From Bdellovibrionaceae bacterium UBA2339 (lineage in GTDB: Bacteria; Bdellovibrionota; Bdellovibrionia; Bdellovibrionales; JAMPXM01): a DNA stretch of 64,000 bases. Positions 42,200-50,039 of the stretch are shown here, one piece after another (the first letter of the stretch is position 1; every line of letters begins with the position of its first letter). The DNA is taken from the NCBI GenBank assembly GCA_002344785.1, contig DDUL01000022.1:23048-87047 (forward strand), given 5' to 3'. A program made the position numbers and the translations under genes. The notes beneath the pieces were generated by a model, which made no database searches, was not told the DNA's origin, and worked only from the letters and a program-made list of their open reading frames with translations.

Positions 42200-43939
42200 T
42201 TATTCTTCCGCTATTAGACCGACGCTCGCTCGCGGCTCAGCTCGACGGGGGTGATCGCTCTGATAGGGCGCAGGCAGCGGCGCCTGAGGCCGCGGAGCCT
42301 CGATGAGCGAGAGCGCAATCAGATCAGCGAGATGTGCGGTAAGTCGTCGATGCGCGGGGTGTGCGGACCAGATGTTGATCTCCACCCAGTTTCGCGGCGT
42401 TTCGATCCAGATGCTGGAGGAAACGGCGCCGGGCTCTTGGTCATTTTGTGTTTGAAATCGGCACACAGCCAAAGCGTCTCGCCAAAGTGAATCAGATTGA
42501 AGAGCGATGAATTCGAGAGTGGACTCTTGGCCGATCGGCAGGCGACGTTGACCCTTCGAATCTTGATCGAGGGCAAAGCACTGAGCCGTACCGGGTCGTG
42601 AGTAGAAGTCGCGATGCAGGCTCTTGGGAATTTGATCCCAGCGCCCTTCGCGCTCAAGCTCGCTCACAAGCAGCAGCGGACGCGACTCAATCATGCGGCG
42701 ATTGCGAAAGCTCATCAAGTCGAGGCCTGGGGAGTTGGATCGAGCGCGACTTTGAATGCTCAGTTGCCATTCACCGGCCGAAGACATGCAAGCCGAGACG
42801 TCCGTAGCGGCTTCGCGAAAATTCGATGAGCGAGAATCTGAGTCGGCATGCGCAGCGCTGTTCGTCGCTGTATCCAGGCGCTGGCAATTGTGGAGGGCCG
42901 TCGGCAAGAGCGCGCGAATTTTTTTGCGACCGAGGCTCAGTGGGGTCCAACGCCAACTTTGAGTCGCGGAGGGATCGGACGTGCGCGTCCACGTTTTCAA
43001 GCGAGGTTTGATATGCTCGGCGATCCAAGTGTCGGCGGACTGCGTGACTTGTTGAATCTCGTGGGCTCGAGCACTTTGCAATTTGCGAAAGCCAAGCCGC
43101 TTTGATTTTCCCAAGAACTCTCGAATCACTTGGGCGGATATGCCGAATGAAATATTTTGGCCATGGCGCTCGGTTTGATAGACAAGGCCGATCAAGTCGC
43201 CCTGTTTGCCAAAGATCGGACCACCTGAGTTTCCAGGATTGATCGCGGCATCGATTTGCAGCTCTTCAAACGGCTTTGGAACTTTGATCGGCTTTGTCGA
43301 AGCTGGCTCCGCTGTGAATGTGGAAGCTGGCCGCAAGCCTGAGACGATGCCTGTGGTGATGGAGTATTCGAGTCCACGCGGGTGACCAATCACAGAGACG
43401 GCTTCGCCGGGCGAGGGTCGACGTGAAGAGGCCTTCAGGAATTTGTTGGCGCGAAGTCCGTGCACCTTGAGGTGGCAAAGGTCCACGGTCTGAGTGAGGG
43501 GACCTGAGGTGCAATGACCGATTCTCACGTCGCTGTAGGACTTTTGATTTCGAGAGCGGATTTGAATTTGGGCTTGTGGATGATGGAGTAAGGGACGGAC
43601 GACGTGTTGACTTGTGAGAACTTCGCCGTCGCGGCTGACGATGATGCCTGAACCCGTTGAGATGATTTGCTGGTGCAAGCGAACTTCAATGCGGACCACG
43701 GCATCGGCATTTTGTTTGTAGATCAGCTCGGGAGACTTCACAGCCGTTGACTTGGGCGAGGCCCAAGCCACGGCATCATGTCCGAGAGACGCCAAGATCA
43801 TGCTCGCGAGGAGTACGATTGAGACACTTATTCGTGAAGGCAAAGTGAGCTTTGTCGTGCGGCAAAGAGCTTTCCACTCAAGTGAGTGCCGCCGCAAGAC
43901 GAGCTGAATTTTCTGATGCGTTCCGCACACTTCGCGCAT
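42200..43939 (-). CDS. Trypsin-like serine protease (HtrA/S1C type) without PDZ, with unknown C-terminal half
   Basis: 579 residues. A hydrophobic signal segment is at about 38-56. The protease domain has His112 in TSQHVV, Asp153 in TVDLCHL and Ser238 in INPGNSGGPIFG, a full catalytic triad. No PDZ domain follows; instead about 290 residues of unrecognised sequence with several cysteines. It should act outside the cytoplasm. The start is the ATG at 43939 with a weak upstream site, so the N-terminus is uncertain. Divergent from the HAD gene. Confidence 0.85.
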   Translation of the reverse strand: MREVCGTHQKIQLVLRRHSLEWKALCRTTKLTLPSRISVSIVLLASMILASLGHDAVAWASPKSTAVKSPELIYKQNADAVVRIEVRLHQQIISTGSGIIVSRDGEVLTSQHVVRPLLHHPQAQIQIRSRNQKSYSDVRIGHCTSGPLTQTVDLCHLKVHGLRANKFLKASSRRPSPGEAVSVIGHPRGLEYSITTGIVSGLRPASTFTAEPASTKPIKVPKPFEELQIDAAINPGNSGGPIFGKQGDLIGLVYQTERHGQNISFGISAQVIREFLGKSKRLGFRKLQSARAHEIQQVTQSADTWIAEHIKPRLKTWTRTSDPSATQSWRWTPLSLGRKKIRALLPTALHNCQRLDTATNSAAHADSDSRSSNFREAATDVSACMSSAGEWQLSIQSRARSNSPGLDLMSFRNRRMIESRPLLLVSELEREGRWDQIPKSLHRDFYSRPGTAQCFALDQDSKGQRRLPIGQESTLEFIALQSDSLWRDALAVCRFQTQNDQEPGAVSSSIWIETPRNWVEINIWSAHPAHRRLTAHLADLIALSLIEAPRPQAPLPAPYQSDHPRRAEPRASVGLIAEE

Positions 43940-44254
43940 GTGATCTCATCGGCTTTTTTCGGCGAAATTTTGAAGGATTACAGGCCGTCGCGGTCGCCCA
44001 AATACGGAACCAGATGCGGAAGGAGAACCGTGCATGCAGGCCACTTAGACGAAGGTCGGGATCTTGTGGGATTGCTGTCGAATTGAACGAGTCGGCTCGG
44101 CGGAAGTGCGTGTTGCGGAACTCATTGCGGTCGGGGATGTGGCCGAGGCTTGTCGCGAGACATTTCGGAGTGGCTGGCGGTGCCATTTGCCGAGCCCATG
44201 TTGAAACCCCATCGACTTCGGCGGAGAATTTCGGTCGAGTCGAGAGGAAGTGCA
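43940..44254. other. Divergent intergenic region
   Basis: 315 bases between the protease gene and the HAD gene. No gene, strong dyad or obvious promoter was identified, although both promoters must lie here. Confidence 0.4.
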
Positions 44255-44953
44255 ATGGGCCAACATGCAAATCAGGTCGGGCCAAAAGACACGCGAGTCT
44301 CACAGGTCGATGTGATTGTCTTTGATTTGGGTGGCGTGCTGTTGGATTGGGATCCGCGCGAAGTCTATCGGCGAATGTCCGATGACGAAGAGAAGATCCA
44401 GAAGTTCCTACGAGAAGTGGCCGTCAGCTCATGGAATCAACGCATGGATGCCGGTGAGAGTTTCGCTCAAGCTGTCGCGGATCGCGTTCGAAGTTTTCCG
44501 GAGTGGAAAGAGTGGATTGAGGCCTGGCGATTCGAGTGGCCAACGATGTTAAAAGGCGCCAAGCCGGATGTGCTGCAAGTCTTTCAGCAACTGCGGAAGC
44601 TTCGACAGGTGGGACGACTCAAGGGCATCTACGCGCTGAGCAACTGGTCCAGCGAAACTTTTCCGATCGCGACGTCTCGCTTTCCATTTTTGGCCGAATT
44701 CGATGGCAAGTTGATTTCGGGGCACGAGAAGTTGGTTAAGCCGCAGCCTGAGTTTTATCTGCGACTTTGCGATCGCTATGCACTTCGACCTGAGCAGTGC
44801 TTGTTTATCGATGATCTGTCATCGAATATAGAAGTGGCGCGAAAATTGGGCTTCGCCACGCATTGGTTTCGTGAATCAGAAGGTTTGATTCGCGATCTCA
44901 ACGCGCTGGGTTTGCAGGTCTCACTTTCTTCGCCGAGTTTTTCAGCGAGGTGA
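44255..44953 (+). CDS. HAD-superfamily hydrolase
   Basis: 232 residues. Motif I VIVFDLGGVLLDWD, motif II ALSNWS, motif III lysine in KLVKPQPEFY and motif IV FIDDLSSN are all present. The DLGGVL form of motif I is common in the YihX/haloacid-dehalogenase/epoxide-hydrolase-like group of phosphatases. AGAGGAAG four bases before the ATG at 44255 fixes the start; the longer open frame upstream lacks support. First gene of a possible operon with the exporter, sthA and the deiminase-like genes. Confidence 0.87.
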   Translation: MGQHANQVGPKDTRVSQVDVIVFDLGGVLLDWDPREVYRRMSDDEEKIQKFLREVAVSSWNQRMDAGESFAQAVADRVRSFPEWKEWIEAWRFEWPTMLKGAKPDVLQVFQQLRKLRQVGRLKGIYALSNWSSETFPIATSRFPFLAEFDGKLISGHEKLVKPQPEFYLRLCDRYALRPEQCLFIDDLSSNIEVARKLGFATHWFRESEGLIRDLNALGLQVSLSSPSFSAR

Positions 44954-45085
44954 GCGCAATCCATCGCGCGAAGCCCAGTTTGCTGGAATGAGTTTGTCGT
45001 CCTGAGATCTTTGGATGGACTTTGTTCGATGCATTTTGGAGTTGAGGCCTTGCCGACTTTCGGCGCTTTGGCCAAGGAGGGATTG

Positions 45086-46189
45086 ATGTTATCGCAGGCC
45101 CTGATTGAAAAGGCACAAGGTCAATCGCCATCCCTCGGTGATAGTCTCCGAAGAGATCTGCGGCCTGTCGTGATCATTCTGATCGCGCTCGGTGTGGTGG
45201 TTTGGTTCAATCGCGGTTTTGTAAAGCCCATGGCGATGGCCGCACTATTTGCCGCCACACTTTCGCCGTTGGATACGATGCTGCGGTCGCGAGTCCCTTG
45301 GGCGGCTTTGCGGGCTGGGCTTTTGACGGCACTCTTTGCCGTCACCTTCATCGTGCCGATTGGCATCGTCGCGTTTTTGTCGGCTGAAGCTGGTCTCAAG
45401 GCCTTTCATGATTTGCCGGAAGATGTGTTTCAGATGCAAACCTTGGATCGATGGATTTCGTCGGCGCTGAGCTGGGCGTCGCAGTTCATCAGCATCGACA
45501 CGGATCAAGTGAAGCGCGTGCTGCAACAAGGCTTGGGCGCCGCGGGCCGCTCGGCACTTGGGATTTTGCGCAATCTTGTGACGGATCTGCCGAAGCTCAC
45601 TATGGATAATGCCGTGATCGTTGTCGGACTTTATGTGTTTCTTTGCGAAGGCGAAGCGCTCAAGCGTTGGGTGAAACGGCTATTGCCCATGCGCGAAGAA
45701 GCTGGCGAGGGTTTCTTGACGCATCTGCAGTCGCTGGCGAAGTCCGTCGTGTTAGCGAGTGTGGTCGCCGGCATTGTGCAATCGCTCATCTTTGGTCTGG
45801 CCTCGGCCTTCGTGGGTCAAGGGCATGCACTGCTCATCATGATGACAGCCTTCATTCTGTCGTTCATCCCTGTCATCGGCACGGCTCCCGTTTCGATCTT
45901 TCTGATCGGTTCCAATCTCATCGAAGCCGAGTACGCAACGGCGATTGTGTTTGCAGCAGCGGCGGGGCTTGCGGGATTGTCCGACAATTTGATTCGTCCG
46001 TTAGTGATGAGTGGCGCGGCTCGAATTCATCCCGTCGTCGGATTTCTCGCGGCGTTTGGTGGCCTTGAGACGATTGGATTCTATGGCCTCTTTCTAGGTC
46101 CAGTGATCGTCGGTGGCGCTCTTTACCTCATCGAGATTTCGGCCCCTCGCAGAACGTCGAGTGGCCCAGCCTCGACTTCGCACGCCTAG
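45086..46189 (+). CDS. AI-2E/PerM-family transporter
   Basis: 367 residues with seven or eight membrane segments. The hallmark is the pair of helices near the end: HALLIMMTAFILSFIPVIGTAPVSI and a final LIRPLVMSGAARIHPVVGFLAAFGG, typical of AI-2E transporters (TqsA/YdiK/PerM family). AGGAGGG precedes the ATG at 45086. Known members export autoinducer-2 or sodium/protons; the substrate here is unknown. It lies 32 bases upstream of sthA. Confidence 0.9.
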   Translation: MLSQALIEKAQGQSPSLGDSLRRDLRPVVIILIALGVVVWFNRGFVKPMAMAALFAATLSPLDTMLRSRVPWAALRAGLLTALFAVTFIVPIGIVAFLSAEAGLKAFHDLPEDVFQMQTLDRWISSALSWASQFISIDTDQVKRVLQQGLGAAGRSALGILRNLVTDLPKLTMDNAVIVVGLYVFLCEGEALKRWVKRLLPMREEAGEGFLTHLQSLAKSVVLASVVAGIVQSLIFGLASAFVGQGHALLIMMTAFILSFIPVIGTAPVSIFLIGSNLIEAEYATAIVFAAAAGLAGLSDNLIRPLVMSGAARIHPVVGFLAAFGGLETIGFYGLFLGPVIVGGALYLIEISAPRRTSSGPASTSHA

Positions 46190-46221
46190 GGCGCGGTCGC
46201 AAAACAGCTTAAACTTGTGGA

Positions 46222-47631
46222 GTGACGAATGTTTCAGGCCAAGCCTCGCTTTATGATTTGATTGTGATCGGTTCCGGTCCCGGCGGTCAGCGGGCCGCTG
46301 TTCAGGCGGCGAAGCTCGGCAAAAAAGTCGCCGTGATCGAAAAGGATCTCTTGGGCGGCGCTTGTCTGCAGTTGGGAACAATTCCGTCGAAGGCCCTTCG
46401 CGAGTCCGCATTGATGGCTCAGGCGGGCGACATGTCACTGCTGGGCGTGATGGAACGCACACGACGAATCATCCGCGAAGAACGCGAAGTGATTGAAAAG
46501 AGCCTGCGCCGAAACGACATCGAGTTCGTGCGAGGCACGGGTCGTTTTCAAGACTCCAACACGGTGATTGTCGAACACGAAGGTGTGGCGCGAAAGCTCA
46601 GCGGCCGCTTCATACTCATCGCGACTGGCACGCGTCCGCGCCGGGCCGCGGAATTTGATTTTGATGGCTTCACTGTTTTTGATTCGGACACGATCTTGCA
46701 GATGAAGTTTCAGCCGCGCACGATGTTGGTGGTCGGCGCCGGCGTGATCGGTGTCGAGTACGCTTCGATTTTCGCGCGTACGGGTGTCCGAGTGACGCTC
46801 TTTGACTCGAAAGCCGAGATCTTACGAAACATCGATGCCGGAATCGTAGCGGCGCTGAAAAAGCAATTCAAGAAAAATGGCATGCGCCTCAAATTGGGTT
46901 GGACTTTGCACTCCGTGGAGACGGTGCCGGGCGAGACCGGTCGCGCTTGGCGTGCGGACGCGACGATGAGTCGCGATGACGAAGTTGTGACGGAAAAGTA
47001 CGACGCCGTGTTGGTTTGCCAAGGTCGAACGGGCAACTTTGAATTGCTGAATCTCAGCGCTGTGGGCCTGAAGCCGGATGAGCGCGGAACTTTGGACGTC
47101 GATGCGAACTATCGAACTTCGGCGACCTCGGGGAATATCTACGCCGTCGGCGACATCATCGGCGCTCCGGCCTTGGCCGCCTCGTCCTCGGAGCAAGGGC
47201 GACTGGCCGCACTTCACATGTTCACGGGGGCCGAAGCCAGTTTTCCCGAGACTTTTCCTTATGGCATTTACACCATCCCCGAAATTTCAACTGTCGGAGT
47301 TCGCGAAGAAGATCTGCGGGCGCGCGGTGTGAGGTTCGTCGTCGGAGTAGCGAATTACTCGGAGCTGGCGCGCGGAAAGATGATTGAAGATGAGTTCGGA
47401 TTTTTGAAACTCATCGTGCACGAGCAGACCCGACGAATCATGGGCGTGCACGTGATCGGCACGGGCGCGACGGAGCTTGTGCACATTGGTCAGCTCTGCA
47501 TGGCTTTTGGTGCAACTGTGGATTTCTTGGTGGACAACGTGTTCAACTATCCGACGCTGGCGGAGGCCTACAAAGTTGCCGCCTACAATGCACGCAATCA
47601 ACTCACAGACTTAGAAGGAACATCATTGTGA
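46222..47631 (+). CDS. sthA: Soluble pyridine nucleotide transhydrogenase-type flavoprotein (SthA)
   Basis: 469 residues. FAD site IVIGSGPGGQRAA near the start, then GGACLQLGTIPSKALRESAL, in which the second redox cysteine of lipoamide dehydrogenase is replaced by Thr, the hallmark of SthA. NAD(P) site VVGAGVIGVEYASIFARTG and FAD site YAVGDIIG follow; the ending FNYPTLAEAYKVAAYNARNQL is SthA-like. It moves hydride between NADPH and NAD+. The start is GTG at 46222. Its stop overlaps the next start, so it is translationally linked to the first deiminase-like gene. Confidence 0.9.
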   Translation: MTNVSGQASLYDLIVIGSGPGGQRAAVQAAKLGKKVAVIEKDLLGGACLQLGTIPSKALRESALMAQAGDMSLLGVMERTRRIIREEREVIEKSLRRNDIEFVRGTGRFQDSNTVIVEHEGVARKLSGRFILIATGTRPRRAAEFDFDGFTVFDSDTILQMKFQPRTMLVVGAGVIGVEYASIFARTGVRVTLFDSKAEILRNIDAGIVAALKKQFKKNGMRLKLGWTLHSVETVPGETGRAWRADATMSRDDEVVTEKYDAVLVCQGRTGNFELLNLSAVGLKPDERGTLDVDANYRTSATSGNIYAVGDIIGAPALAASSSEQGRLAALHMFTGAEASFPETFPYGIYTIPEISTVGVREEDLRARGVRFVVGVANYSELARGKMIEDEFGFLKLIVHEQTRRIMGVHVIGTGATELVHIGQLCMAFGATVDFLVDNVFNYPTLAEAYKVAAYNARNQLTDLEGTSL

Positions 47632-49292
47632 TGGATTCGGGTCGACGAGATCACGTGTGTTCCCAGCGAGGGCCGCGATCGCTCCTCGCGCAAATCTGTC
47701 AATGGGGAGTCGGAGGACTCTTTTCGGCAGCCGTGGCCTCGGCATCGCCCGCCAGTCCGCCAGCCTGCCAAGATCACAATCCGCAATCACCTGATGTTCC
47801 CGAGTGTCCAGCGCCGGGCGCGGATGGTCGCACGACATTGCTTTCGGAAAATTATCCGGCCATGGCCGTGATGATTTCAGATGGCGGCGGCATCAAGCAG
47901 TTTGGCTTGGGCAAAATCGTCATGGGAAACATCAATCGCTCGATGGGGATCGATGCGCAACGAGATGCCGTGGATCAAGCTTGGCACGCTCTGGAGTCGC
48001 AGCCGGATCGACCTCCGCAATTGATATTGAATGTCGAGGCCGCGACTCTCGAAGCTCTTCGGCAACGCATTCAGGGAATCGAAGATCCGCGCCGTCGCGC
48101 GCTTTGGATGCGCGCGATCACCTCAGTTCCGCCATCGCGATTTTCTTGGTCCTACCCTTGGCAACAAGACTTGCTGCAAGCCTATGTGAATCCCCAGACG
48201 GGTCGTCCTGTGCTGCGCGCACTTGATGGATATTTCGGCGGAGAGTTTGATTCGGTGACTCGGCAGCTGATGGAAGCCGCAAAAAACAATTGCGCGGCTG
48301 AGATCGGACCGAGTCTGGGTGGCGATGACCTCGCTCGAGTGAACGGACGTGCGGGTGGAAACGTCGAAGGCTTTCCAGGCGGTGTTTGCGCCGTGGGTGA
48401 AGATCACTTTTCCTACGGACACTATCGCCGATTCGCGAACCGCGCTTGTGGCGGCAACACGAACTTGGTCGAAGTCGATACGCAGTTCTTGGGCACCGGG
48501 CATGTGGATGAGTTGGTCTCCATCGTGCCTCGCGGGGGCGCGCAGAATCCTCCGGATCCTTGCGCATTCTCCGTGGTCGTCGCCAGCCCTCGCCTGGGGC
48601 TTGAGCTGGTGGAGCGTCATCCATCGCAGCCGGCGTTTAGTTATGAACGTGAAGTCGGCGACGCCGCGATGGGGCGGCGGTTTCGTGAGCTCGAATCGTG
48701 GAAGATGCTCTGTGAGCAAATGGTCGAGGCCGATGCGGCCCGCGGCACGCGTGGCACGCGAACGCGCTCGCAGTGGTCGCGACCGCTTTTGGAAAGCGCG
48801 CAGGCGAGCGACTTTGAACGTTGCGCCAGGATGACCAACGCCAGCCTCATGGCGACACTTCGCTCGCCAGGCCGAAATTTCCAAGGCAGCTGGGCGGATT
48901 TCAATCGCGCCCTGCAGAGCATTCAGGATCGGAATCGCGATCGGCTTGTGCGCGCGATCAAACGCCGACTTCCGCAGTGCGGAGAGCCGCGCGTGATCGA
49001 AGTTCCTGCGCTCTTCGTTGGACGCCTGCTGCCCAACGGTCAGCCGGCGCAGCACTCGGCGGTGAGTCTTTTTCCTGGCCCAACCAATGCGATGCTCACC
49101 GGCGGGCGAGCGCTTGTTCCTGATCCGGCGAATCCGGCGTTTCGCGCGCACATTCAGCGAGCTTACACGGAAGCCGGCGTGCAATTTCGTTTTGCGGATT
49201 CGTTTGGCGGCCACATCATCGGCGGCAATCTTCATTGCATGACGAATGTGATTCGCTACTGCAGGCCTCGTGCGGGAACTCGTGCGCCATGA
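47628..49292 (+). CDS. Exported protein-arginine deiminase (PAD)-like enzyme, copy 1
   Basis: 554 residues. An N-terminal hydrophobic region (about 26-44) ends in an Ala/Ser/Pro cleavage-like site. The C-terminal PAD domain of animal type shows all key blocks: YPWQQD (Asp181), GGNVEGFPGG (Asn245), VDTQFLGTGHVDELVSIVP (His292, Asp294), IEVPALF and GGNLHCMTNV (Cys537). In human PAD4 the catalytic set is Asp350, His471, Asp473, Cys645, in the same order and with the same flanking residues. It would turn protein arginine into citrulline. Compared with PAD4, about 70 extra residues lie between the His/Asp pair and Cys. Calcium-binding N-terminal Ig-like domains are absent. Starts at GTG 47628 (AAGGAA upstream), overlaps sthA and the next gene. 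Confidence 0.85.
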   Translation: MMDSGRRDHVCSQRGPRSLLAQICQWGVGGLFSAAVASASPASPPACQDHNPQSPDVPECPAPGADGRTTLLSENYPAMAVMISDGGGIKQFGLGKIVMGNINRSMGIDAQRDAVDQAWHALESQPDRPPQLILNVEAATLEALRQRIQGIEDPRRRALWMRAITSVPPSRFSWSYPWQQDLLQAYVNPQTGRPVLRALDGYFGGEFDSVTRQLMEAAKNNCAAEIGPSLGGDDLARVNGRAGGNVEGFPGGVCAVGEDHFSYGHYRRFANRACGGNTNLVEVDTQFLGTGHVDELVSIVPRGGAQNPPDPCAFSVVVASPRLGLELVERHPSQPAFSYEREVGDAAMGRRFRELESWKMLCEQMVEADAARGTRGTRTRSQWSRPLLESAQASDFERCARMTNASLMATLRSPGRNFQGSWADFNRALQSIQDRNRDRLVRAIKRRLPQCGEPRVIEVPALFVGRLLPNGQPAQHSAVSLFPGPTNAMLTGGRALVPDPANPAFRAHIQRAYTEAGVQFRFADSFGGHIIGGNLHCMTNVIRYCRPRAGTRAP

Positions 49293-49777
49293 GGTTGCGA
49301 ATCGGGGTGAGCGTAATTGGGGTCGCGTTGGGATGGGTCGGTGTGGCCTCGGCAACTTCTTCATCCTTGGTCATGCAGTGCCATCTGAAAGCGCCGAAAG
49401 CTTCAGTGATGAAGTCGCTGGAGGGACGCAGCATTCTCCAACTCGATGCCGTCGGCGACGCCCACTTGGTGATCGACGATGAGGCCGGCAAGCGCAGTGT
49501 GTGTCGGCTGCAGATTCTCGATTTGCGGGATGCCTCGCGAGAGAAAATTCCCGCGCTGAGATTTCGCGCTTCGCGCGAGAGCAAGTGTTCGCCAGCGCTC
49601 TCCAGCAAACTCAATGATGAGATCGTCAAACGCGTCGAGTTCAGTTACTCGGTGATCACGCAAAAGGCCGACGTCGTGTTCCTGATGCGCGACGAAACTT
49701 GGGGTTGTCAGTTGAAGCTTTGGAAGCCCGAGGCGTTTAAGCGATTGGCGGAGGGGCGGATTCAGCGTCGCAACTAA
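49289..49777 (+). CDS. Small exported four-cysteine protein, partner of PAD-like copy 1
   Basis: 162 residues. A signal peptide at about 1-22 (IGVSVIGVALGWVGVASA). Mature cysteines at 31, 72, 100 and 140. The block RSVCRLQILDLRD...FRASRESKCSPAL resembles RHSCPLFLLNISD...FDVERVRACTPRL of the protein encoded after PAD copy 2, with identical 28-residue spacing of the middle cysteines. The ATG overlaps the PAD stop as ATGA, so the two are translationally coupled. Function unknown; an inhibitor, chaperone or substrate adaptor for the deiminase is the natural guess. Confidence 0.8.
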   Translation: MRLRIGVSVIGVALGWVGVASATSSSLVMQCHLKAPKASVMKSLEGRSILQLDAVGDAHLVIDDEAGKRSVCRLQILDLRDASREKIPALRFRASRESKCSPALSSKLNDEIVKRVEFSYSVITQKADVVFLMRDETWGCQLKLWKPEAFKRLAEGRIQRRN

Positions 49778-49802
49778 CCCAACTGGCCTCGTTGACTGTT
49801 GA
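49778..49802 (+). repeat. Left arm of an imperfect inverted repeat between the PAD modules
   Basis: Ends in CTGGCCTCGTTGACTGTTGA, which pairs with 49948-49967 at 18 of 20 positions. Its first 24 bases recur with one change at the end of crtZ (9340-9363). Confidence 0.6.
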
Positions 49803-49947
49803 AAGTCCGAAGTGACGCGTGCGAATTCACCTAAGATGTTGTTTTTAATGGGCTTTATTAGGTCCGCCCTGCTGGTGAAATTTAAGCCTGGCAAGTTTTC
49901 TCATTTTCTAAGTAAATTCGTATACTTAAGTTGATCTCATCCGATTT
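49803..49947. other. AT-rich spacer between inverted repeats
   Basis: About 145 bases, visibly AT-richer than the genes around it (runs such as TTGTTTTTAATG and TCTCATTTTCTAAGTAAATTCG), containing no gene. It may hold the promoter of the second PAD module. Confidence 0.45.
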
Positions 49948-49967
49948 TCAACAGTCAACGGAGCCAG
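49948..49967 (-). repeat. Right arm of the inverted repeat before PAD-like copy 2
   Basis: TCAACAGTCAACGGAGCCAG, reverse complement of the left arm with a two-base swap. The pair bounds a segment of about 190 bases and could be the ends of a small mobile element remnant or a regulatory structure. Confidence 0.6.
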
Positions 49968-50039
49968 GTCTGAAGTCCAGCTGGCTTTCATCCGATAAGC
50001 CATAAGGTCACAAGCGACGTTTTCGTCGAGGTGTGGGGC

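Noticed and set aside
48123..49364. Minus-strand open frame of 413 codons opposite the first PAD-like gene
   Set aside because: It is Arg/His-rich as expected for the antisense of GC-rich coding sequence, while the plus strand carries conserved catalytic motifs and a paralogue.
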